DNA from: Zygnema cylindricum
Lineage: Eukaryota; Streptophyta; Zygnematophyceae; Zygnematales; Zygnemataceae
Assembly (NCBI GenBank): GCA_037447655.1
Contig: JBBHKE010001405.1
Location: 1 to 64,000 of the forward strand
Reading direction: 5' to 3'
Length of the DNA stretch: 64,000 nucleotides
Shown here: positions 39,901-48,108 of the stretch, in pieces
How the letters are laid out: each line of letters starts with the position of its first letter
How positions within the stretch are numbered: position 1 is the first letter of the stretch
Program-made: the position numbers and the translations under genes
Notes under the pieces: model-generated
Seen by the model: only the letters and a program-made list of their open reading frames with translations
Told to the model about the DNA's origin: nothing
Database searches by the model: none

Positions 39901-42900
39901 TTGGAAGAAAAACAAATTTCTCCAATTCTAGCTGCTGGTTTTGACTATTAACTACATATACTTATTTACTTTTTTAACCATCTGAAATTGAATAACCTGT
40001 GTGAAACAAAGGAGTAAAAGAGATCAGGATAGGAGGCAAGGGATAAGATATCAATATGTATAAACGTTTATTATTCATATGCATTTACATGTACGTGGGA
40101 GTAATTCAACTAGCAGGTTCTTTTTGTTTGAAATTTTACATGAACTTTTCAATTTTACAATCTCTTTTTTAGTATCCTATGTGAAATTATTTTTTTATTT
40201 GGATTGCTATTTATCTTTGGATATTATATCTATAAAGGTAAAATCCAGTAGTTACAAGAAAAGATTGATTCATGCTAATCTTTTATCAAATAATTTATGG
40301 TGTTATAGTGGATAAAACCTTTTAAACTTATTTATTGAGAGTTTACACTCATTTTCTTTTGGTTTATAACCTTGTAGCCCTCACTAATTTGGAGGGACTT
40401 AGGCCTTGGGGGAGGCTGTGGGGGGAATGGGTTGATGGGTTGGGGATGTGCGGTATCACAGGACTGTTTATAACAACCAGTTGAGTGGAATTATTCCATC
40501 ATCCATTGGTCAACTGACATCTCTCACAGATTTGTAAGAAACATAACACTATGGTTATATTGCGCATAAAAAATGCACTCTTATTTATTATGGTTTATTG
40601 GAAGTATAATATTTATAAATTTAAAATGTAAAACTCTTTTATGAATTATAAGTTGATGTGTGATTTATAAGTTGATAGTCGCCGCCGAGATTTGAAATAA
40701 AGATAATGATAACAACGATGACTAGTAAAGGTCCTACAAAGGCTAGTATTTTTTAAGAAATAATACTAAATGTAGCAATAATAATCATAATATTTTGTAT
40801 CAATAACAAATCAATCTCATAAAGATTAATAAATAATTGAAAGTAATAAACTACAATGGGTGTTAATAATACTAACTTATAATACTTAAGTAATACACTT
40901 AATATAGATAAAATTAATGTTAACAAATTATTATCTAGAGATTTTTGATGAGGTGGATGGAACTCAATATTTATTTTGACTATTTTTTTTGTTATCATTT
41001 AAGAAGGATTTGGTTTTCTATCCTAAAATTAGGTTTTTTTATTTATCTTTAACCAAATGAAATCATGGAAAATCATGTGAAGTAATGGAGGAAGAGGGGG
41101 TGGCTTGTGGAGAGACATAGATTGAAATCGATAATGTCTGTAAACATAACATTAAAATTTGTGGGAAAGGAAGCATTGTAGTGTCAAATCACTGTCGTTT
41201 GCAATTTTTTTTTCCTTCAGCTGTTTCTTTTTTTTTAATGATTTTCTATTTTAAAGTATATGCTATACATAATAATTTTCTTTTAGGCATTTAAAATAAA
41301 CATATGTGAATCAGAAGAGGTACGGGAAAATGGAGGTGAGGCGAGATATAGGATGTAACGAGACTTTACCTGTTATTATGAATATGCATATGGGGGGTTT
41401 CTATCCATCGTTTGTTTATTTCTTCTTTTTTTTACATTTTTTGTATAGTGTTAATACATATATAGATGTTGTTACCTATACCTGATATATTTTTTAAATT
41501 TTAAAATTTGTAGATTGATTTTTTTGAGTCCAAGTTTTTTTTTTAAATATATCATCTAGGCTAAGAAGTTGAGTGACAAAATGTAGGAAAGTGGGAGTGA
41601 TGAACGAATTGGAGTTTTGTGGGACATTGAGCGTGCAAAAGTAAAATCTATCAATAACAGTATAAAACCTATTCAAAATGATGTCCATTGATTTATTTTG
41701 AAGTGCGATAACAGATATTGACTTTTTACATGTGTATATTACAATTAACAATATGTTTTTGGTTTAAAACCTTGGAGCCCATATAACCTTGGAGCAAAAT
41801 TTAAGGCAATTTTTCTGGGGTATTTGGTGCGGTGGGGATGCTTGGTTCACAGATGGCTATCTAACAACCAGTTGAGTGGAAGTATTCCATCATCTATCGG
41901 TCAACTGACAAACCTCACAAATTTGTAAGTTACAAAAAGTTATAGCTATATCATGTATCAAAAATGCCTCTCAAAAGTTTATCTTTTGTGATGGAGAACA
42001 ATGGAGAGGGAGCGATAGGCTTTGAGGTAGTTGGCTGATAGTGTGGTTGGTGGGGGACGAATACTTTCTGTGACAGAGTTTTATCAAGCAACCAATTGAG
42101 TGGAAGTGTTCCATCGTCCATTGTTCATTTGAAATCTCTCCTATACTTGTAAGACACGTAACACTAATGTTGTTTTATGTATCCAGAATGTAATCTAAAA
42201 GGCTATTGTATGTCGAGAGAAGTGTTTATCTGTAAAAATCAACATTTGTTTTGTTGAGCGTTGAAACATATATATTTTTTTGTTTTTGTTATTTTTTTAT
42301 CTATTTACCATTTTGAAATCAAATGATTAAGTAAAAAATTAAATACTAGCTATAATAGTGACGCCATTAATAAAAATGAAGAGAATACATATTTTTATGA
42401 TAATGATAATGATAGATAAAATAACGTTAATGACAATTTTAATATTAATGATGATAATAGGACTAACAATAATAATGGTCGTAATAGTAGTAATCCTGCT
42501 AATAATAATAGCAACAAAAATAATAACATATAGAAGGAGAGGCGATAAAGGGCCAAATTAAGAAAAATAGGGGGCAAAAAATATAAAGTCGAAAGAAGAC
42601 AAATTGTGAATAGAGACAAAAAGGAATGCACAAAATGTTTGTTGTGAATATTTTCCGAAGCTAAGATAATATTTTTACTGGAAAGCAAATTTCCTTCAAG
42701 AGAAAAAGGAAAAGGAAAACGAGAAATCGCGTACAAGATTTTGAAGATACATGAAGTAAAGGTGTGACCAAGAAGGTGAAACTAAACTAGGTAACCGACA
42801 AATCTTATGCAGTTGTAACCAAACAAGGTGAAACAAATCTAGGTAACTGACACAAAAATTCTTCGGTTACCATGTGAAAAAATGCATCTAAACACGGCAA

Positions 42901-45900
42901 AAATATTATAATATTCCCGAGGGGTTTCTTCCATTCTCTAAAACGTACATACGAAGAAGAAACAGAAAAGCACAGAACGTTAAATTAATCTACACTTTGA
43001 CTTTCGTTGTGGACATTGATAAAGATTCGTGATTTTAAACATACGTTTAATACGGAAAATCCAATTATCCCCTTCAATTGAAGCATGGCCTGCGAACCTT
43101 TCAAGTAGGTTGTTTATCGCACAGACAGTGTCGTACAATGACTTGGATACCGATGGGCATCATGGAAGAGATCGTGATACAATTTTCTGGCGGAATTTCC
43201 GTCATATTCTCCAGATCTTAGGAATGCGCTTCGATTCCGAAAATGAACAAATGGGAAACATATGGCTTGAATACATACCACACCTTAAAGGGTATTTTGT
43301 CGATAAGAGCGGGTGTGGAATATCTGTTTGGCACGTAGGAGGACTTTTATAAAACCTCGGCCGGAAGAAGAGGTAAAGAGGCAAAATAGAGCATGGAACG
43401 AGACATGTCAAAAAGTGTGCGGTTCAGCCTTTCAACGTCACCATTTGTTTGGGGATTGTGGGAAGAATTTCTCCGTGCGTTAGTCTATCTTGACTAAGTA
43501 AGGTGGGCAAGATTATAATTGATCGTTTTTGCAAACGTCTTAACAAGAAAGGTAATTTGTTGAAGATTGTGATAATCATATCTTCACCACGTACGCTATA
43601 ATGAAGACATTTCAATTGAACTATAAGCAATTAGACCTTTTGAGATAACGTTAGCATGCTACCCGTTATTTATTTTTTGATCGAAATAGATTGCCTACGC
43701 AATTAGAGTCGTTGCGGCCAAGTGTTCGTTTTGTAAACACTACACAAAAGCGGCCAGGTCTCATGAGACGTTTTTGGGCCATGAAATAAATTTTGAAGCG
43801 AGCTATCTTATGAGAAGACAAGACGCGTTTTTATGGTCGTAATATTCCTCCTTCCATGCAATGATGGCAAGTCTTTTGGTGTCATAAATGGCTTCCCTTT
43901 CTACAGGTATGAAATGAATGGGGACATCACTAATGATGGGAAACAAAATTAAAAAAAAAAATAAGATGTTGGATTTGAAAAATCCAAGTACAAAAGTGTT
44001 TTTTTTGGAATACAAGAGAGATTTTTTTCACAACTGATGCTTTGGGCTGAAAACGTGAAAAAGGTGAAGCCATAAGAGGTCAAAAAGGAATAAAACACAA
44101 AAAGGATGAGGCCAGAAAAAGAAAGCAAAAAGGAATTAGTAGTTGGCTAAGGTACTCTTTGTTACAAGGAGAGGAAACAATTTTGAGGGAAAAAGGAAAA
44201 GCAAAACGAAAAGCCGCGTATATGGTTTTTGAGATACATCTAGTAAACGTGACACCAAGAAGGTGAAAGAAATCTACCTAACCGGCACATCTAGTAAAAG
44301 TGTGACGAAGTAATGCCAAACTAATCTAGGTAGCGAGCACAAAAAGAGTCAAATCACCGTGTGAGGAAAGGCATTCCAGTACAAAAAATAGATTCCTGAA
44401 GGTTCTCGAGGGAAATATTTTTTTCTATGGAAGGTATCTACGGAAAATGTAAGAAAGTACGGAACTCCAAATTAAAGTATTGGACTTAGGACTTAGCGTT
44501 GAGGACTAACATAAATAGAGGTAGATTAGATATAGGTCCAATAGGAATTTCAATTAGGACAACAACAATAATACTACCAGTTATGATATCAGCAATAATG
44601 TTATTAAAGACAACTATATAACAATTATAATCGCAGATAATTAGCAACAATGGAAATATCAACAACAACAATATTAATAGTAAGTTGTAGCAATAGTAAT
44701 CACAAAACATCAAAATAACAACCAATTTCATAGTAAATATTAGTAGCAAACCTGTGTAAATCGACAAATAGATATGAATCAATAATAAATAAACAAGAAA
44801 ACTAATTTTAATACAAAATAAGACCTATGGTTATTGACTTGGGATAACAAATTACAGGAAGAATCAATGCGGTGTGGGAATATTAGATTTATTGATTGTG
44901 TCTTTTACTTCAATTGTTCAGCGGACTTTTTTTTTAATTTGTTTGTAGATTTTTTTTTTTTTGTGATGGAATAAAGGGGGAGGGTTAGGGGAAGGGATCG
45001 TGGCACTAGCTATGTGGTGTGGGAAAATTTAAATTTCACAGATTTTATTTATTTCCTCTATGTTTTAGCGTGTCTTGTGATTTAAATGGTTTTACAGAGT
45101 ATTGTTCTTTTGTCTATTTTTTTGTTTAACTATTGCCCATTAATTTTGTGTACAGCACGGTGATGGTTTATTCGAAAAAATATTCCATCTCAATTCTTAG
45201 TTTGACATTTACATTTCTCTAATAGATGTTTTTTTTTATGTGGTAACCGCTTATAATCTAATACATTTTTTTTCACTTCTCCATTTAAAATTTATGATTG
45301 ATTGTTTTAAACGTAACGGTTTGAGGTTTTTTCAAGGTATTGAGAGGACTGATTAACGGTTGAGAGCTTTTGAGTAGAAAATTTAAAACATTCCTACCAC
45401 AGGTCAAGAACATCAGTCACATACATTGTCTCATATTCCTCTTAGAATTCTCAGAACAAAGTTTAAATGTCACATAATTAGTGTGCATTAAATATTTTTT
45501 AAGCAAAGCCTCTATTCAAATTTTGTGCTATAGAAGGTCTAATGTATACTTCTTTATAACTTGTTGTACAAGAAAGGTTCATGCCGTCATTAAAATTTTC
45601 ATTTATTGCACCTCTTGTCATGGACTTTGATGGCTGGCCAAGTTTTCGTGTTTTTCAATGGCGGACCATGTTTAGTCCTATTTCAAACAACTACTTCGTT
45701 GGGCCAATTATCAAAGGCAATGGACACCCAACCTGTCAAGAGTTGCGTACTAACTGCCTCTTTGGCACAAGCCTTCCATCCGGGTGCAAATCCAAGTACC
45801 AGCGAACAAAAAGCGAATGTGAAGCGTTTTGCAATGCGACCCTACCAGGAGGGCCTTGTGGGGGAGGCGGTATTTGCTCCAATGGTACGGATGGTGTATC

Positions 45901-48108
45901 ACGTACATGTGCATGCAATCAAGGATACAACAATCGGGTGAACAAGTTTATTTGCAAATGTAGGTCCCACTTCACTAAGGTGCACGTGAGTTTTTTCGTA
46001 AAGGAAATATAGCAAAGGGTTGGTAAACTGATTTCTTTATATTATCATGCTCGTTGGTTAACCATAAGGTGTTCATGGTGTGTCAAGGTGCAAGTAAATT
46101 TAGTTTACAAACAATTATCATCGTAAAATAATTTTTATAAGCAGAGATTTTGAATGTATTGAATGACATAACCATATTTGCTCTACTGGAATTTTATTTT
46201 CGGGACTTGTTATTAAAACATAATCATCCACATGGGCAAATACTTTTTGCGATTTTAAATTTTCTTTTATATTCTTAGGCCAAGCGACAAAATTTTGAAA
46301 ACATGTGATGTACAAAATTTTGAAGCCTTTTTTAGTTCCTCTAACATTGATGACAAAAAATAAATAAAACTTCAAAAAAGTAGTTTAGGCTTACCCTTAA
46401 ACACTTGCACTCAACATTTTTCGATTCACTATGCGAATCGGTCTGTTTTGCACCAAGCCATATCTCCTCTATCTAATAGAAAAAATGCAAATTCTGGTGA
46501 CGTGATAAAAACAAATGAAAGTTGTGACAGAAAAATCATATTTGTTCCACAAAATGTTGGAAAATTATGGCTTTTCAAAGTGACTAATCACAAATAGACA
46601 TTGACTGTGGACAAACAATCGGACAACAAAAAAAGCTGAATTTTGACAGAGATAAATTCGACAAGAACAGTGATCTAACAACAAAACAGAAATATCAATT
46701 ATAAAATATTTTTGGCGTAGAAATTTATGTGGATTTTACTTTTTGGCGGATGTTTCCATGTGATCACCATACCAAAATTGGTTATTACTCATTTTGAGCA
46801 TGCCAGCCTTCACTTTATATAATAACTGTTGAAAACTCATTGTTTTGCCAACGTCACTGTACGCAAACTCGTGTTACTGAGTGAATCGGCAGCTCGGTTG
46901 GGTTCGCGTTAGCTGATTAAAATCAGTTCAGCGAGTGTGTTAAAGCATCGGTTCATTTCATAAGGTGTAATGTTATTTAGTGCCTCGGACGTGCTACTTT
47001 GGTTTTGGTCAAGCGTAGGTTTCGTTCCGGTGAAGGAATGTCTATGGTGGAAGTGTCTGCTCTCTTGTTGTTGTTTTCTCTCTTGTTCTTGTTTTGTGAA
47101 TGCCTGTACTTTTTGTTGGAATTCTAACATTCTTGTGATAGTGGAGAGTGTCCCATTAAAGACTTGCCTTGACAATCACCAAAATCATTGAGAGTCCGGA
47201 GCTAGTGAGTAAACAATCATTTTAATATACATGTATTGGTTAAAAGTTTCCGTTTGTGTATTTCTGCCCACTCTGTATGCTTTGCACTATGTTATCAAGC
47301 CTATCAATTGGTATATTGCATTTGAACAAAACGGAAGTGTATTTTGGGAAGGTACTAAATTTGGGTACCTTTTGAAATGAAACAATAAACATATGTTTCT
47401 TAAAAAGTTCCCACAAGTACAAGCTTATGGTAATTCTATCTGAGAATACTATATTTATTTGCATTTGGAAAAAGTTATATGCTTGAAATATCTAAAGCCA
47501 TGAGGTCAAAAGAATTGTCGGTCTTAAATATCTAAAATTTCCAAAAGAGAATATACAGAAAAAAAAAATGACATTTTTTTATTCAAGCCATCCTTTCCAC
47601 AACCCACCCCCCAATAATCCCATCAGCTTCACTCACATCTCTCTTCAAATTTGCCATCAACAGCTTTTTTTTCCCCTCTCCTTCAATTTTCACTCTCACT
47701 TTCACCAAGTATATTTTTTTCCAATATTCAACCTCAACTCTTCTACCTTGGCCTACAGCTATATGTGATAAATGAAATTAAATTCAAAACAGGAAATTGT
47801 CTACTACCTTCGAATTATACCCTTACATTCCTATCTTCTATGAAATCGACTTTTGTAGAACACATTGTTTGTTTTGAGGTCAAAAGCACCATGATTGACA
47901 ACGGAGCTTCTTCTCACGTTTTTTTGCAGTGTTGAAATCGCCACCACCTCATCGGTCCTCTCCTCCTCTCGCTCGTCGTCCACCATCCCCACGTCCTCAT
48001 CCCCCCCCTCCTCCCTCTCCTCCACACTCCGCACCTCCTCGTCCCGCCCCTCGTTCCCCTCCACCAAAATACCCACCTCCTCGTCGCCCCCTTCCCCGTT
48101 CTTGTTAA
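21836..48108 (+). CDS. Secreted LRR / EGF-like / proline-rich (LRX-like) protein, 15 exons (gene 1)
   Basis: Spliced gene reconstructed by eye. Exons: 21836-21932, 22069-22177, 27018-27089, 27576-27647, 29471-29542, 30142-30213, 30663-30734, 35735-35806, 36930-37001, 38558-38629, 40462-40533, 41853-41924, 42077-42148, 45676-45959, 47930-48108. Lengths sum to 1461 nt, every junction is GT-AG, and phases agree throughout (1, then 2 at each LRR junction, then 1). Predicted 486 residues: signal peptide about 1-21, LRR cap to about 68, eleven 24-residue LRRs plus a half repeat (about 69-345), Cys-rich EGF-like region (about 350-427), Pro-rich tail (428-486). No transmembrane segment or kinase is seen, so a secreted cell-wall protein is inferred. 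The layout recalls LRR-extensins, but those are usually intron-poor and lack an EGF-like module. A short alternative end by read-through after exon 14 stops at 46012. No clear TATA box was identified. Function is inferred from architecture only. Confidence 0.85.
22069..22177 (+). CDS. Gene 1 exon 2: LRR N-terminal cap
   Basis: Acceptor CTGCAG, donor GTGAGT. In frame from exon 1 it reads STLEAVKAAVANKG, then a two-cysteine motif (IVCGYNFNCDKSGRVYM). This matches the plant LRRNT pattern in which a helix is followed by a Cys pair, a D-x-x-GRV motif and the first LRR strand. The exon is 109 nt and ends in phase 2, the phase needed by all following LRR exons. Confidence 0.8.
22221..22376 (+). repeat. 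13-nt tandem repeat, 12 copies
   Basis: Unit CGCACTGAATCTC with variants, twelve consecutive copies without indels, starting 44 nt after the exon 2 donor of gene 1. Degenerate related sequence continues to about 22450. Confidence 0.85.
22505..23640 (+). repeat. Polypurine (GGA-rich) tract in gene 1 intron 2
   Basis: Over 1.1 kb is nearly all G and A on the plus strand. Minus-strand reading frames here are Pro/Ser-rich, but this follows from composition and is not taken as coding. Confidence 0.85.
25195..25335 (-). pseudogene. pol: Gypsy RT fragment in gene 1 intron 2
   Basis: The minus strand reads KKGGSRCMCINYRPLTK followed by RYNLPRL. This matches the gypsy RT block KKDGSxRxCIDYRxLN...YPLPR. 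Surrounding sequence (about 24.3-25.8 kb) shows no further clear motif and is broken by stops. Confidence 0.55.
26336..27000 (+). repeat. Second polypurine tract in gene 1 intron 2
   Basis: GGGAGGA-rich sequence directly precedes LRR exon 3 and ends about 20 nt before its acceptor. Confidence 0.8.
27018..27089 (+). CDS. Gene 1 exon 3: first LRR (72 nt)
   Basis: CGCAG acceptor, GTGAGT donor, exactly 72 nt, phase 2-2. Joined to exon 2 it reads GRVYMI-SLIYFGLGGSIAPE, then IGNLTRLTGL. It lacks the NQLSG core of later repeats and resembles the usual first LRR after the cap. It is the most divergent repeat, so it was probably not part of the recent exon amplification. Confidence 0.85.
27576..27647 (+). 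CDS. Gene 1 exon 4: LRR (72 nt)
   Basis: GTCACAG acceptor, GTAAGG donor, 72 nt, phase 2-2. Reads [24 protein letters not shown]; the variable positions are V, TA and EI. Confidence 0.9.
29471..29542 (+). CDS. Gene 1 exon 5: LRR (72 nt)
   Basis: TTCTAG acceptor, GTAAGA donor, 72 nt, phase 2-2. Reads RLEA-NQLSGNIPSSIGQMTSL-KS-L. Confidence 0.9.
30142..30213 (+). CDS. Gene 1 exon 6: LRR (72 nt)
   Basis: GTATAG acceptor, GTAAGA donor, 72 nt, phase 2-2. Reads [24 protein letters not shown]. Confidence 0.9.
30663..30734 (+). CDS. Gene 1 exon 7: LRR (72 nt)
   Basis: TTGCAG acceptor, GTAAGA donor, 72 nt, phase 2-2. Reads ELSE-NNLNGSIPSSFGDLKSL-RN-L. Its scaffold differs more from the consensus (NNLNG, FGDLK) than those of its neighbours. 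Confidence 0.88.
33000..33231 (-). repeat. LTR-like dispersed repeat, minus orientation, with purine tract
   Basis: Reads TGTTGTTTTGAAAAG on the minus strand and is preceded by ATTTTCGGGGGAG (33232-33244), a good polypurine tract for a copia 3' LTR. The far end was not located; it would lie below 33000. Confidence 0.5.
33292..33455 (+). repeat. Tandem repeats of the same CTATGCTGCGCT family
   Basis: GCTATGCTGCGCT...GACATCGCAG...GCAGCGTGTACT is repeated about 2.5 times. It is related, inverted, to the repeats at 337-458. Confidence 0.75.
33965..35290 (+). pseudogene. Copia gag-protease-preintegrase remnant in gene 1 intron 7
   Basis: A 98-codon frame (33965-34261) with a gag-like position comes first. 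Near 34650 the frame GWIMDSGSLTYM gives a protease DSG motif. LHDVLYRPDFKRNLFWTS lies near 34830. HYDNLKKIIKDGLIEGVKLA (35084 on) is a GAG-pre-integrase core. Many stops interrupt it. It is on the same strand as gene 1 and inside its 5-kb intron. Confidence 0.65.
35735..35806 (+). CDS. Gene 1 exon 8: LRR (72 nt)
   Basis: GTCACAG acceptor, GTGAGA donor, 72 nt, phase 2-2. Reads FLDS-NQLSGGIPSSIQKLTSL-YS-L. It follows the largest intron of the gene (5000 nt), which carries retroelement debris. Confidence 0.9.
36930..37001 (+). CDS. Gene 1 exon 9: LRR (72 nt)
   Basis: TCATAG acceptor, GTAAGA donor, 72 nt, phase 2-2. Reads NLCG-NRLNGSIPSSIKKLTSL-HS-L; a cysteine lies on the predicted concave face. 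Confidence 0.88.
38558..38629 (+). CDS. Gene 1 exon 10: LRR (72 nt)
   Basis: GATACAG acceptor, GTAAGA donor, 72 nt, phase 2-2. Reads GLCN-NQFSGSIPSFIGHLKLL-QY-L. Confidence 0.88.
38628..38855 (+). repeat. Tandem duplication of a donor-side segment in gene 1 intron 10
   Basis: GTAAGACATTGAACACTATGG...CGTCATAAAGTTGAGACTT occurs twice in a row (second copy about 38753-38855). A second donor-like GTAAGA lies without an exon before it. Confidence 0.8.
40462..40533 (+). CDS. Gene 1 exon 11: LRR (72 nt)
   Basis: ATCACAG acceptor, GTAAGA donor, 72 nt, phase 2-2. It starts with G rather than A, so the split codon is TTG, still Leu. Reads [24 protein letters not shown]. Confidence 0.9.
41853..41924 (+). 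CDS. Gene 1 exon 12: LRR (72 nt)
   Basis: TTCACAG acceptor, GTAAGT donor, 72 nt, phase 2-2. Reads [24 protein letters not shown]. Confidence 0.9.
42077..42148 (+). CDS. Gene 1 exon 13: LRR (72 nt)
   Basis: GTGACAG acceptor, GTAAGA donor, 72 nt, phase 2-2. Reads VLSS-NQLSGSVPSSIVHLKSL-LY-L. The preceding intron is only 152 nt, the shortest of the LRR introns. Confidence 0.9.
42590..42910 (+). repeat. Direct repeat in gene 1 intron 13, copy A
   Basis: Shares ordered blocks with 44110-44405: AAAAAGGAAAAG-AAAACGA, GAGATACAT or AAGATACAT, CCAAGAAGGTGAAA and CTAGGTAACCGACA-like sequence. Confidence 0.6.
43029..43352 (+). CDS. Unrecognised 107-codon ORF inside gene 1 intron 13
   Basis: The frame has a balanced, protein-like composition (NDLDTDGHHGRDRDTIFWRN, EYIPHLKGYFVDKSGCG). 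It is more complex than its AT-rich surroundings. It is not a 72-nt LRR module and has no obvious splice link to gene 1. Possibly part of an inserted element. Confidence 0.25.
   Translation: MILNIRLIRKIQLSPSIEAWPANLSSRLFIAQTVSYNDLDTDGHHGRDRDTIFWRNFRHILQILGMRFDSENEQMGNIWLEYIPHLKGYFVDKSGCGISVWHVGGLL
44110..44405 (+). repeat. Direct repeat in gene 1 intron 13, copy B
   Basis: Diverged second copy of 42590-42910, about 1.5 kb downstream. Confidence 0.6.
45676..45959 (+). CDS. Gene 1 exon 14: last half LRR and Cys-rich EGF-like module
   Basis: Acceptor GTTTAG. It opens in phase 2 with PISNNYFVGPI, a final half LRR. A Cys-rich linker (TCQELRTNC) follows, then CEAFCNATLPGGPC, CGGGGIC and TCACNQGYNN. 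The spacing C-x5-C-x10-C-x-C-x-x-GY is EGF-like. NAT and SNGT are possible N-glycosylation sites. The donor GTAGGT leaves phase 1, the same phase as the equivalent exon of the convergent paralog. Without splicing, the frame runs 17 codons further and stops at 46012. Confidence 0.85.
46118..46375 (-). pseudogene. Possible RT-like fragment in gene 1 intron 14
   Basis: The minus-strand frame contains CFQNFVAWPKN and VFAHVDDYVLITSPENK, resembling the VDD active-site block of a retroelement RT. No other RT block was found, so the assignment is weak. Confidence 0.3.
47930..48108 (+). CDS. Gene 1 exon 15: proline-rich extensin-like tail and stop
   Basis: A TTTTTTTGCAG acceptor precedes it. Entered in phase 1 it gives LKSPPPHRSSPPLARRPPS, then a long Pro/Ser/Arg run, KYPPPRRPLPRSC and a TAA stop. 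SPPP blocks and a lone Tyr resemble extensin/HRGP motifs, which are hydroxylated, glycosylated and wall-linked in plants. The alternative frame (VEIATTSS...) is Ser/Thr-rich. The Pro frame is preferred because the paralog has the same splice phase and a much longer Pro-rich frame. Confidence 0.72.

Noticed and set aside
45606-45941. Second plus-strand frame across the EGF-like exon
   Set aside because: It lacks the cysteine pattern conserved in the paralog.
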